A stretch of DNA of 64,000 nt. Origin: Thermothelomyces thermophilus ATCC 42464 (lineage: Eukaryota; Ascomycota; Sordariomycetes; Sordariales; Chaetomiaceae). Made by a program: the position numbers and the translations under genes. The notes beneath the pieces were generated by a model that saw only the letters and a program-made list of their open reading frames with translations, made no database searches and was not told where the DNA came from. The stretch is from assembly GCF_000226095.1 (NCBI RefSeq), contig NC_016472.1, positions 6,076,001-6,140,000 of the forward strand, given 5' to 3'. Positions 55,816-64,000 of the stretch are shown here, in pieces; the first letter of the stretch is position 1, and every line of letters begins with the position of its first letter.

Positions 55816-58287
55816 GGTGGATGGTGAGGTGTGTACAGAAAGGGAATGATGTACGGAAGAATGAGTCGTTTGTGTACTCCGTATTATGTACGGAAAATGG
55901 AAGCACGAAACGAAAGACGAATCAAACGGGACTGATCAAAAGAAAGGAGGCACACCAGGGCTTCGGACGAACAGAAACAACGGGGATAGAGGAAGGCGGA
56001 CTTGTATCTACTTCTGTGTGCTGATCACCGGCGACATCGTCTTTGCTTTATACAAACGACTTCAACCCTACGATCGAGGCCGGTTCCTTCGTTTGACACA
56101 TCGCCAAGAGTCACAGGGAGGCACAAGCGCATTTACACGGTTCGCTGAAGGGGGTTCTCTTTGGGCGCTGTTGCTTGGGAAACGCCCAAGCCAAGATGTC
56201 GACTCTACGGATACTCGGCTCCCCCGGAGCATGGAGTTGACGAGTCGTACTGTACTGTACATGATGGCGGCTACACGGTAGCGCATTGGCAAGGGGGTCG
56301 CGTGTTTCTTGCAGGTTCCATCTAACTAATAATCATTCTCTAGCTTCGATCGAGCGCAGCGGCAGCACGAGCCGCTGCCAAAATTAGATTGCGAGACGGA
56401 GGAATGGGACGAAACAAGACGGGAAGGGCTGGTGTCGGCTGGCATTTCCAAATCAATCTCTCCTGGGCTGGGCATTGCTGGTGAGGCGGTATTATTAATA
56501 ATTAATAGTGTAACTTTGCACGCTGGTGAGGCTGGAGAGGGTCGGCCAAGTGGTAATCCAAGGTTGACTCTGAAACATTGTGCGATACAGATTTGATCCG
56601 CTCGCCGGCATCCCTGCCCTCTTTCATTCTCTGCAAATGCAACGTACCTTATCCTCGGCTCTTTTCGCCCTGCGGTGCGAAAGCGAAGCTACACTAGACT
56701 TTTTGAGTCCACCGGGTCCGAAAACCCACCAAAACACAGAGTCATCTGCGGAGTACTCGGTATAGTGGGAATATCTTAAAAGGTGCCGACCCCGGACCGT
56801 AGCGATGGCATGGCGGTCTGGACGAGCTGGTGCTGTCGCGGCTGGGGAGACCCGGAAAGGTTGGAAGACCCCTCCAACTAACAACCAAACCATCAACAAG
56901 AAGCCGAACGCCACGCTAATTCCTCAGTGGTATTCCGTAGACACTTTAACTTGTTGCCCTTTGGGTTGCGGGCAACACCCTAGACGAAGCGGCTCGTTTT
57001 GATGCTTCCTCGCTGTTGTCCTTTTTTGGAAGTTTGATTTGAGAGCGTGTTCGGTTCTGCTTGCCTTGTTACCTCGTGTGTCAGGGGTGATGTGGGTGTG
57101 TCTCGGCATCGGTTCGACTTGCCCACGTATTGAAATACGAAACCCCATTATTGAGCGTCGTTGAACTCGGCCATTCATGGAGCAGCTGGATGTTCTCGGG
57201 GAAAACCAAAAAGGAACAGATAAAGAAGAAAAAATAACAACAACAAAGCTTCTGTCATGTGCAATCCGGTCGTGACTCGTGCAGCCAGCTGGAGATAGAT
57301 AGCAGTAGTGTAGTTAATACAGAGTCACGCTGAAGGCATTGAGCAGCGAGTCGAAGGCGTACTCCGTACACTACTCCGTATAGTTCTTCGCATTCTAGCT
57401 TTCTTTTGCGCCCACAGAATTTGAGGCAATTGGTCGCCTGCCCAGTAACCGCAAAAGGGGGAGCGCGAACGCGAGCGCCCAAGCCCGCCGACGTCAGAGC
57501 CCCCGTGGAGGAAGTTGCTTCCCTGCTAGCTGCAAGCCCTGGCCAACCAGCAGCCAATCCTGGCATAGTGCACACTAAAGAAACTCGGCGGGTTCCACAC
57601 GGCTGTTGCATTTTGGGTTTCTCTCCTGGCCCACTCTCCTGGGCAGCGATCGCGGTGTGATCGACCCCGGCAGCGCTGTGCATTTGCGGAATTGGGACAT
57701 GGACCGGTTCCGTGAAGCGCCCTTGACTCGCACAGCCTTCTCTACGCAGTAATATCGCTTTATCTTGGCATCAAGTAACTGTCTCACCCTGCTCTTGGCT
57801 GACACGCCTGTGTCCGGGGCCAGCAACGAGCAGGTGCTTGATCGAGATGACAATAGCACCGGGCGCACTCGCCCCGGGGACGGACACGGGAACTCGGAAA
57901 CGGAGTCTCCAACTTGCCTCGTCGCGACAATGGTGCAGATGCAAGGGGTTCGACGGGATTGCGGGGGTTGGTGGCTGAGTTTGCTCGCGGCGGCTGTTGC
58001 GCCTCCCCAAGAAAGTCGCCCGCCCTTGCAGGGCAGTCAGCGACTTATTATTATTATCTGAGCTCGCGCCACACTTGTTTAACTGACGATCTCTCTTTTG
58101 TTTTCTCACCCACTTCGCTTCTTTTGGACAAGGCAGCTGGTCTGCAATTTTGGCGTTGGCTACTTTTTTTCCTTGTTCTTCTGGATCTCAATTTTTCTCT
58201 AGCCGGACAGGTGCCGACACGCCAACATTGCTGCCACTGCCTCGAACTCGACCGGGAACGTGAGGTGGAAACCAGCAGTTCATCACA
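55816..58287. other. Divergent intergenic region
   Basis: No supported gene in almost 2.5 kb. GTAC-type motifs occur at 55873-55892 (GTACTCCGTATTATGTACGG) and 57357-57383. A frame at about 58100-58290 reads WRWLLFFLVLLDLNFSLAGQ, a leader-like hydrophobic stretch just before the repeat membrane protein; it has no ATG and may be chance or a missed first exon. Confidence 0.4.
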
Positions 58288-60295
58288 ATGAGGACGACAG
58301 GTCCAACCGCCCGACGGCGCAACCATGCATGGCTTCAGATGAGGAACCGACTGAGGAGGTCGGAGCAGCTTGCGCGGCGCCAGCAGCAGGATGATACGTC
58401 GGAGGACAACAGCGATTCCCTCGATTCGCTCGACTCGCTCGACTCCTCCGATGACGGGATCACGACGCCCCCTGGCCCGACTCTACGTCAGTCTCTTGGT
58501 GCCACAAAAGTGCGGCCCTCGCTTGCTGCTTCCGCGAGCGCACGGGTAGAGGCTGTAGGGGCTGGCCGACTTGCTCGACGCCAGCAGGGCGATACCTCAG
58601 ACGGTGGTGGTTTCTCCGACAACGACTCCGTCAACTCCCTCGACTCCCTGGATTCGTTGAACTCGCTCAATTCTTCCGACAACGGGAACGACGCTGGACC
58701 TGTCCCGGCTTCACGTCCGACTCGGGTCCCTACGAGGGTGCAACCCTCACTTGCTGCTTCCGCAAGCGCCCGTGCGAGGATCGGGCGTCTCTCTCGACGC
58801 CAGCAGCAAGACGATGCCTCGGATGATGGGTTTACCTCCGATAATGAGTCGCTCGACTCCCTCGATTCTTCTGACTCCCTCGATTCGCTCGACTCTTCTA
58901 ACGACGGGAACAACCCTCAGCCTACGCAGACCACGAGCCCGGCTTCTGTTGCCGTCAAGGTGCGACCCTCGATTGCTGCTTCCGTGAGCGCCCGAGTGCG
59001 GACGGAGAAGTGGATCAGAGACCTGCACGTCCCGAGGCTGGCACCTGGCGTCACCCTTGCAGCTGACGATGTCGACGCGGCCAAGGAACCAGAGGATAAG
59101 CGTGAAGAGCCAGAAGAGCCTGAAGAGCCTGAAGACCCCGAGTCCGCGCTGGACTCTGCTTCTGATGGGTTTGAGTCTGACGGAGACGTGTCCGGTGATG
59201 AAGAAGATCCGGCTGAGGAGTCTACGACCCCTCCCCCGGCTGCCACGACGCCTCCAGGGGAGGCATCTCCGCCGCCACCGGCCATCACCTCAACTTCAGG
59301 CTCTCCAGGAATCACGAGCACAACCACGGAACCCATCGTCGCGCCTTCAGCAAGCACCGGTTCGACAAGTCTTGATGGGCTCGTGACCTCGCTTGTAGGG
59401 ACGTCGTTGGCATCACCAACAAGCTCGGCTTCACCTACCGTTCCGGTGACCGACGCGACGCAGTCCCAAGATGGCCAGGTCATCCCGCCCATTCCCCAAG
59501 CGGACGAGCGCGGGAAAGAGGGTATCAATATCGGCAACGCTCCTTCAAACAAGCTTGACAAGGGCGCAGTGGCGGGTATCGTCATCGGTGTTCTTGGTAC
59601 GTCTCCCGCCCAGACCGTCTTTGATCGACTTCCCCGCAGCTAACGCCATTCTAGCCTTTGTCGGCATTCTTGTCGGCGCCGCCCTGCTCTGGCGCAAACA
59701 TCGCCGCGACCGTGGCCTTCCATTCTTTTCGCAAGCTCGCTTGCGCCTCCGTGATGACGACGACGCGCCGCCGCCACCCGCAGTCACGGGGCCTCTCCCG
59801 GGCAGACTGGGCGGGCCCAACGCGGCCAAGACGAACACCCAGATCATGGACGACCTGATGAAAGCCGCCTACGCGGCCGATAACGGCAAGAACGATATGG
59901 CAGGTGCCTACGCCCCGCCAGCCGAGCCCAAGCTGCCGCCCCAACAGTTCCAGAAGCAGCAGCAGCAGCAGCAGTCGCATCAGCAACAGCAGCCCTATCA
60001 GGAACAGCGTCATCAAGAGGTCAATGTCTACATGGACGAGAAGGCGTACATGGCGCTCGCGGGCCCGCCCACGCCCGGATCGACCATGAAGCCGGTGATG
60101 CAGTGGCTGGAGGGGGTGAAGACGCCCACGCAGCCGAACGGGCCCGAGATCCCTCCCACCCCCGCGATGCCGCACAACTCGGCGACCATGCCGAGCGGCG
60201 GCACGAGGGGGTTGCAGCAGCCCAAGCCGGCTTACTACGGGAGAGAGACCATGACCACCGAGACCACAAACACTACCGCGCGCTGGTTTGGCTAA
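58288..60295 (+). CDS. Single-pass membrane protein with three acidic repeats
   Basis: Two exons (58288-59596 and 59655-60295) give 649 residues; the intron cuts the membrane helix. The N-terminal 240 residues are three repeats of about 67-73 residues. Each opens RL(A/S)RRQQ, runs through an Asp/Ser array (SLDSLDSLDSSDDG) and closes VRPSLAASASAR. A Pro/Glu-rich part (REEPEEPEEPEDPES) and a Ser/Thr/Pro-rich stalk follow. The helix is AVAGIVIGVL joined to AFVGILVGAALLW at about 428-451, followed by RKHRRDR, which places the C-terminus inside. The cytosolic tail has a Gln tract and MDEKAYMALAG. The topology requires an exported N-terminus, but no signal peptide follows this ATG. A leader exon may be missing, or the protein uses its helix as a reverse anchor. 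It resembles a wall-stress-sensor layout; function is unknown. Confidence 0.75.
58363..59000 (+). repeat. Three tandem coding repeats
   Basis: Units begin at 58363, 58564 and 58783 (201, 219 and about 218 nt). The dibasic RRQQ start and the PSLAASASAR end are the best conserved parts; the SLDS core differs in length by whole SLDSLDS steps. Confidence 0.85.
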
Positions 60296-60966
60296 TACGG
60301 GTTTATGTGGTGTCCAAGCGCCCCGTAAGGTATCCAGGCGCTGAGAACGTGCGTGACTGTTGAGTGGCCCGATCGTTTGTGTCTTGGGTATTGGATGGTG
60401 TCGTGTCCGCGTGGTGTTTGTCCCGTATAAATATTTAGCGCTGGCGACGCAATGTTGGTGGATGTATCTAGATAGTATGTATGTACGTATATACATACAC
60501 AGACAAGATTGCGAGTTTCTTTTGTAAATATGTGCGCCTTGCCAGTTCAAGACGCAGATTGCGCTTGTTGTGTGCTCTTTCGTTTTCCCGCTCGGTTCCG
60601 GCTCCCCCACCTGGGGCCGGTGGCCAGCATCACGTCATTCGACCGTTGCCCCCCGACCTCGCTCCAAGATGCAGCATCACAACGGTTCCATCACATCTCA
60701 TCCCAATCTGCACCACCCCGTCGAATGGCGTAAAAGACTTCTCCCTCCTGCCGGAAATTCCGTTCAGTCTTCATTTATTCTTTTTATCATTTCACCACTC
60801 ACCGGCTACGCTCACACAAAGACACATTTAATTACGAGCAGCCCAACACCCTAAGCTCATTAGCGTAACCCGCCCGGATAGTGTATGTACAAGGTACACT
60901 TGGTAGGCGGAAGAGAAGAAATTTCAACAAGACAGAATAAGAAAAAGAGTCAAGAGAAAAAAAAAT
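60296..60966. other. Intergenic region
   Basis: 3' flank of the repeat membrane protein gene and promoter of the GST gene. ATGTATGTACGTATATACATAC words lie near 60477-60498. The last 40 nt before the GST ATG are A-rich, as usual for a fungal leader. No gene. Confidence 0.45.
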
Positions 60967-61938
60967 ATGGCCACGATCGACACATCCCTCATCCCCAACG
61001 CCACTGGCGCTGCCGCCTCGCTCGCCGCGCAACACGCCGCCCCGCACCGGCTGCGGCTCTACGGCGGCTGGTTCTGCCCCTTTGTCCAGCGCGCCTGGAT
61101 CGTCCTGGTCGAGAAGCGCATCCCCCACCAGTACGTCGAGATCAACCCGTACAAGAAGGAGGAGGCCCTGCTGCGGCTCAACCCGCGCGGGCTGGTGCCC
61201 ACGCTGGCCATCGACGAGGATAAGGAAGAGGAGGAGGAGGAGAAGAGGGGGTCAAAAAGGAAGCAGCGGGCCCTGTACGAGAGCACCGTCATCTGCGAGT
61301 ACCTGGACGAGCGCTACGCGGACGAGGCACGCCACGGGCCCCGGCTGCTGCCGGGATCGGGGCCGAGGTCGTCGTCGTCGTCACGGGAGCCAGGAGCGGA
61401 GGAGGAGGAGGAGGAGAAGGAGGGTGAAGAAGACGGGGCATACGAGCGGGCGCGGTGCCGGCTGTGGATCAACCACGTGGTCACGAGGGTGGTGCCCGGG
61501 TTCTACCGGCTGCTGCAGCACACGCCCGACAAGCCGTACCCGATCGAGGAGGCGCGGGCCGAGTTCCTCAAGGGCCTGAGAGAGTTCGCCGCCGAGATGG
61601 TGGCCTCGGGGAGCGGTCGGGCCGGGCCGTACTTCCTCGGCGCCCGGTTCAGCCTGGTCGACGTCGTGCTCGCGCCCTGGGCCAAGCGGCTGTTCCTGAT
61701 CGACCACTACAAGCCGGGCGGGGTGGGTATTCCGAAGAAGGGCGAGAGGCGCCCGGGCGAGGAGGAGGAGGTCTGGGCCCGGTGGGACAGGTGGTTCGAG
61801 GCCGTCGTCGAGCGGGACAGCGTCAAGGCGACGTGGAGCGACGACGAAAAGTACGTCGAGGCGTACAGGCGGTATGCCGAGGACACGACCCAGTCAGAGG
61901 TTGGCCAGGCGACGAGGCAGGGCCGGATTCTGCCCTAA
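60967..61938 (+). CDS. Omega-like glutathione S-transferase
   Basis: A single exon encodes 323 residues. The thioredoxin-fold N-terminus has LYGGWFCPFVQRAWIVL; Cys37 in the CPF motif is the catalytic cysteine of omega-type GSTs, which use it for thiol transfer and dehydroascorbate or haloacetophenone reduction. The cis-Pro strand GLVPTLAI and the glutathione-contact word YESTVICEYLDE (Glu-Ser) follow. The all-helical C-domain has FYRLLQHTPDKPY and GARFSLVDVVLAPWAKRLF. Two low-complexity acidic inserts (EDKEEEEEEKRGSKRK near 80-95 and a Ser/Glu-rich stretch near 137-160) make the protein about 60-80 residues longer than is usual. Both inserts fall in loops. It is cytosolic, with no leader or targeting tail. 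The A-rich leader and the first ATG support the start. Confidence 0.88.
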   Translation: MATIDTSLIPNATGAAASLAAQHAAPHRLRLYGGWFCPFVQRAWIVLVEKRIPHQYVEINPYKKEEALLRLNPRGLVPTLAIDEDKEEEEEEKRGSKRKQRALYESTVICEYLDERYADEARHGPRLLPGSGPRSSSSSREPGAEEEEEEKEGEEDGAYERARCRLWINHVVTRVVPGFYRLLQHTPDKPYPIEEARAEFLKGLREFAAEMVASGSGRAGPYFLGARFSLVDVVLAPWAKRLFLIDHYKPGGVGIPKKGERRPGEEEEVWARWDRWFEAVVERDSVKATWSDDEKYVEAYRRYAEDTTQSEVGQATRQGRILP

Positions 61939-62130
61939 TAATTAAGGGATGACGGTTCCTTCTAGGTCTGAACACCTACGAGTTCAATGATGCTTTGTTT
62001 ATATAAGTGCTTGAAAGAAGCAGTGAATGATATTCTGCCACTCCGTTTACTGAGTTATTACACCCGAAGAGAGGCATTTCTCGACTCAGATTAACTCAGC
62101 GAGGGATCCTGCCCTGGGCTGCCTCATAAT

Positions 62131-62722
62131 TGTTGGGAAACGCAGTTAGAAGACTCAGTCAACGGGAAGATCAGATTAATTATAGGCTCTTCAGCGGTGG
62201 CGTCGAAGGTCTTGATAAAGTACATTGTAGACTGCGTAAGAAAGAAGGAAGAGCGCTATATATAGACAAAGGAAAACGGTCAATGCATATAGCGAGGATT
62301 ATTTGTTACTATAGGTTGCTTGTAAAGCATTCAAGGGAGGTGCCTGCGCTTACGCTTCCAATACTGTCGCTAGATCTTAGACTGTCCTTCCAGATTCTCC
62401 AAACCACGAAGCTCAGGCAGGTAGTATCGAAGGGGAGAGGCAAGGTCTTGATATACTACATAATATCTAGGTACTAATGTAAACCTACCAGGACTTCCCA
62501 AATCCTATCATACATAGACGGGATTTCTGTCTCGGGTTAGTATGGCATGTACTATCATATAATTATCCCATGCTGTCTCTTGTACTGGTAATCAAGCAGG
62601 CTTGGGCCTCATCCATCCTATCTAGATAGCATCCTATATGACTAAAGGGTAAGCATTCCCAAATGATCTTCGCTTGTTATCTACCCAATTCTAATTCTCT
62701 TTTACCTGTCTCTGCCATCACA
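62131..62722 (+). mobile_element. Possible LTR-type relic (AT-rich TG...CA block)
   Basis: This AT-rich block starts TGTTGGGAAACG and ends TGCCATCACA, resembling the TG...CA ends of Copia-type long terminal repeats, and carries a TATA-like word (CTATATATAGAC) about 125 bases in. No matching target-site duplication flanks it, no second copy lies in the window, and no coding domain is seen. If it is an LTR it is a lone, old fragment. It may also be simply AT-rich degraded DNA; the 190 bases before it hold no gene. Confidence 0.25.
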
Positions 62723-62757
62723 GATAGCTAGCAGTCACTTACACAGAAGCCTCGCAA

Positions 62758-63062
62758 TGTGTACGTACCTTTACTCTTCGAGACTATACCTGCGGCCATT
62801 ACAACAAGAGCCTAAAGAACCCCTGCAAAGATGCGAGGGCAACAAGGAAAGTGTGTGACAGCGGGAATGAAGACTCCCGTACAACCGGATTAGCCTGTAA
62901 CCATGACGGTTATGACAAGAAATATGGAGGGGTTCGCGAGGGGCCAGGTGAGTTAACGATGTGCTACTAGGTCCAATAATAGGATGATTGTTGATCTCCC
63001 TTGCAGGAACTAGGACAAACGGCGGATCCGACCCAGACCAGGTTGGTTGGGACGAGTTTTAA
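62758..63062 (+). CDS. Probable small Cys-rich protein, start not found
   Basis: An open frame (from about 62730) reads TFTLRDYTCGHYNKSLKNPC, KVCDSGNEDSRTTGLAC and KKYGGVREGPG. It is then spliced by a strong gtgagt donor (62948) and a ttgcag acceptor (63006) to a short last exon ending DQVGWDEF and TAA. The four Cys, spaced with His and Asn, suggest a small metal-binding fold, as in short fungal proteins of unknown function. No ATG lies in the frame; an ATG at 62757 is one base out of phase. The gene may therefore be damaged at its start or have an unrecognised first exon. Its stop overlaps the end of the kinase-like gene on the other strand. Confidence 0.5.
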
Positions 63063-64000
63063 GGGGTTGAAGGGCGTTCCGACAATGCCGCGATGACGTG
63101 CCCAAGAGGAATTCGCGGAGGGGATCGTGTAGCAGCTTGTGCAACGCTCCTTAGCTTCTGCTTTTCATCATCGGAGCAAGCTTACGCATCCGCCATTGCC
63201 ATCATTATCCGTCCAAGCGCCCAGATGTCATTTTGCTTCCTTTCCTCGATGCTCTTGGAGAATGGGTTCTCGTTACCCCTCATTTCGGGGGAAAGCCATT
63301 TACGAGTGACGCCTCCGATGCCACTAACATCGATCAGCACTGCGTCAAAGTTGGCAGTGATGACGACGTTGGCGGGCTTTAGATCCATGTGGGTGATACC
63401 ACGTCGGTGCATTTCAAAGAGCGCCGAGGCGATCTGGACTGCCCACTGGCACCAGCGCCCATTGATCTGGGGCTCTCGTATCTTCAATGCATCCTCTAAT
63501 GTGCCATTTGGATGGTATTCGAGAAGAACACCATGCAAGACGCCGGGGCTTCTCTTCTTAGCAGACGGTGTGGTCTGGTATGGGTTTTGCGAGACAACTG
63601 CCGCAATTAACTAGACGATGCCAAATGTGTTGCCACGAAATAGCTCTAGGTTGTATAGCTCTTGTTCCAGGACTTCCGTGTCTGCGGGGATATAATGTGG
63701 TCGTTCAATCTCCTTGTAGATGTACGGCGTCTCATCGCTATGAAGAAGCACCTTGTAAACCGAATGGCCGTCGAGTTCTTCCTTGCTTCTAATATCGGAC
63801 AGCTCCCTGGTCGGAATAGAACTATTACTATTGAAGGTTGGGAACCGTACTCTGTCTGGGTCTTCCCTAGTATAGACCCAGAGCTGGTCGATGACGGAGA
63901 AGAATTCGTTATCTGGGCCTGGTCGTTTCTCGTACGGCAGCCTAACGCTCTCCTTAACGGGGTCAAGTGCCAGAATGACCTCGGTAACTGTATCGTCCAA
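63059..64000 (-). pseudogene. Protein-kinase-like gene, partial, with in-frame stops
   Basis: The gene enters from beyond the right edge and runs leftward in one frame. It opens with a fungal-kinase N-lobe lead (ELDGHSVYKVLLHSDETPYI, IYKEIERPHY, YNLELFRG), and the hinge is HGVLLEYHPNGTLEDALKI. The catalytic loop THMDLKPANVVI has the Asp and Asn. In place of DFG stands DVSGIGG, and the activation segment ends KWLSPEM; this form is known from a fungal family of uncertain activity. Helix F is NDIWALGRIMMAM. The frame is interrupted by TAG at 63613-63611 and by TAA at 63184-63182, after which coding-like sequence (QKLRSVAQAAT, PRIPLGHVIAALSERP) continues to 63059. Both stops sit where Gln is likely, consistent with C-to-T changes. 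The second could alternatively mark a gtaagc donor. The downstream half alone lacks the N-lobe. Confidence 0.7.

Overview
The window looks like nuclear DNA of a filamentous ascomycete (Pezizomycotina), most likely a sordariomycete. The signs are GC-rich coding DNA with short introns (about 50-140 nt, GTRNGT...YAG, CTGAC-like branch points), a 19-nt and a 14-nt intron in two tRNA genes, a cyanovirin-N/LysM lectin, a fungal tyrosinase, a PL26-type pectin lyase and a MetX-family serine acyltransferase with a mitochondrial leader. The taxon is inferred from gene content, not measured.

Layout. 0-4.2 kb has no convincing gene. At 4.3-6.1 kb is a five-exon gene of unknown function. At 7.8-8.9 kb (minus) is a CVNH-LysM lectin, and at 11.1-12.9 kb (minus) a Cys-rich surface protein. 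13-17.5 kb is gene-poor and holds a relic of a small secreted protein. 17.6-21.6 kb carries a Cid1-like RNA nucleotidyltransferase, 23.5-24.6 kb an F-box-like conserved protein, 25.3-27.1 kb a serine/homoserine O-acyltransferase, 27.5-30.4 kb a long low-complexity protein and 32.4-34.4 kb an MFS transporter. 35.4-40.0 kb is a head-to-head pair: a decayed DUF7580-like gene and an intact C2H2 zinc-finger protein. 41.4-43.5 kb has two tail-to-tail Nudix hydrolases, 44.1 kb a 71-residue protein, 45.1-48.0 kb a secreted PL26-like lyase, 50.7-52.7 kb a tyrosinase with a repetitive Ser/Thr stalk, 53.7-54.2 kb tRNA-Pro and tRNA-Tyr, 54.6-55.8 kb a secreted protein, 58.3-60.3 kb a single-pass membrane protein with three internal repeats and 61.0-61.9 kb an omega-like GST. 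From 62 kb the DNA becomes AT-rich: a possible LTR relic, a small Cys-rich gene and a protein-kinase-like pseudogene that runs off the right edge.

No biosynthetic cluster or operon-like unit is evident. The themes are secretion and the cell surface (lectin, lyase, tyrosinase, Cys-rich and repeat proteins) and small-molecule housekeeping (two Nudix enzymes, GST, serine acyltransferase). The DUF7580, zinc-finger and kinase genes belong to lineage-variable families, and two of the three are decayed. Short GTAC-rich palindromic motifs (TACGGAGTA, GTACGGATTACA) recur between genes and are the main structure that gene calls do not explain.
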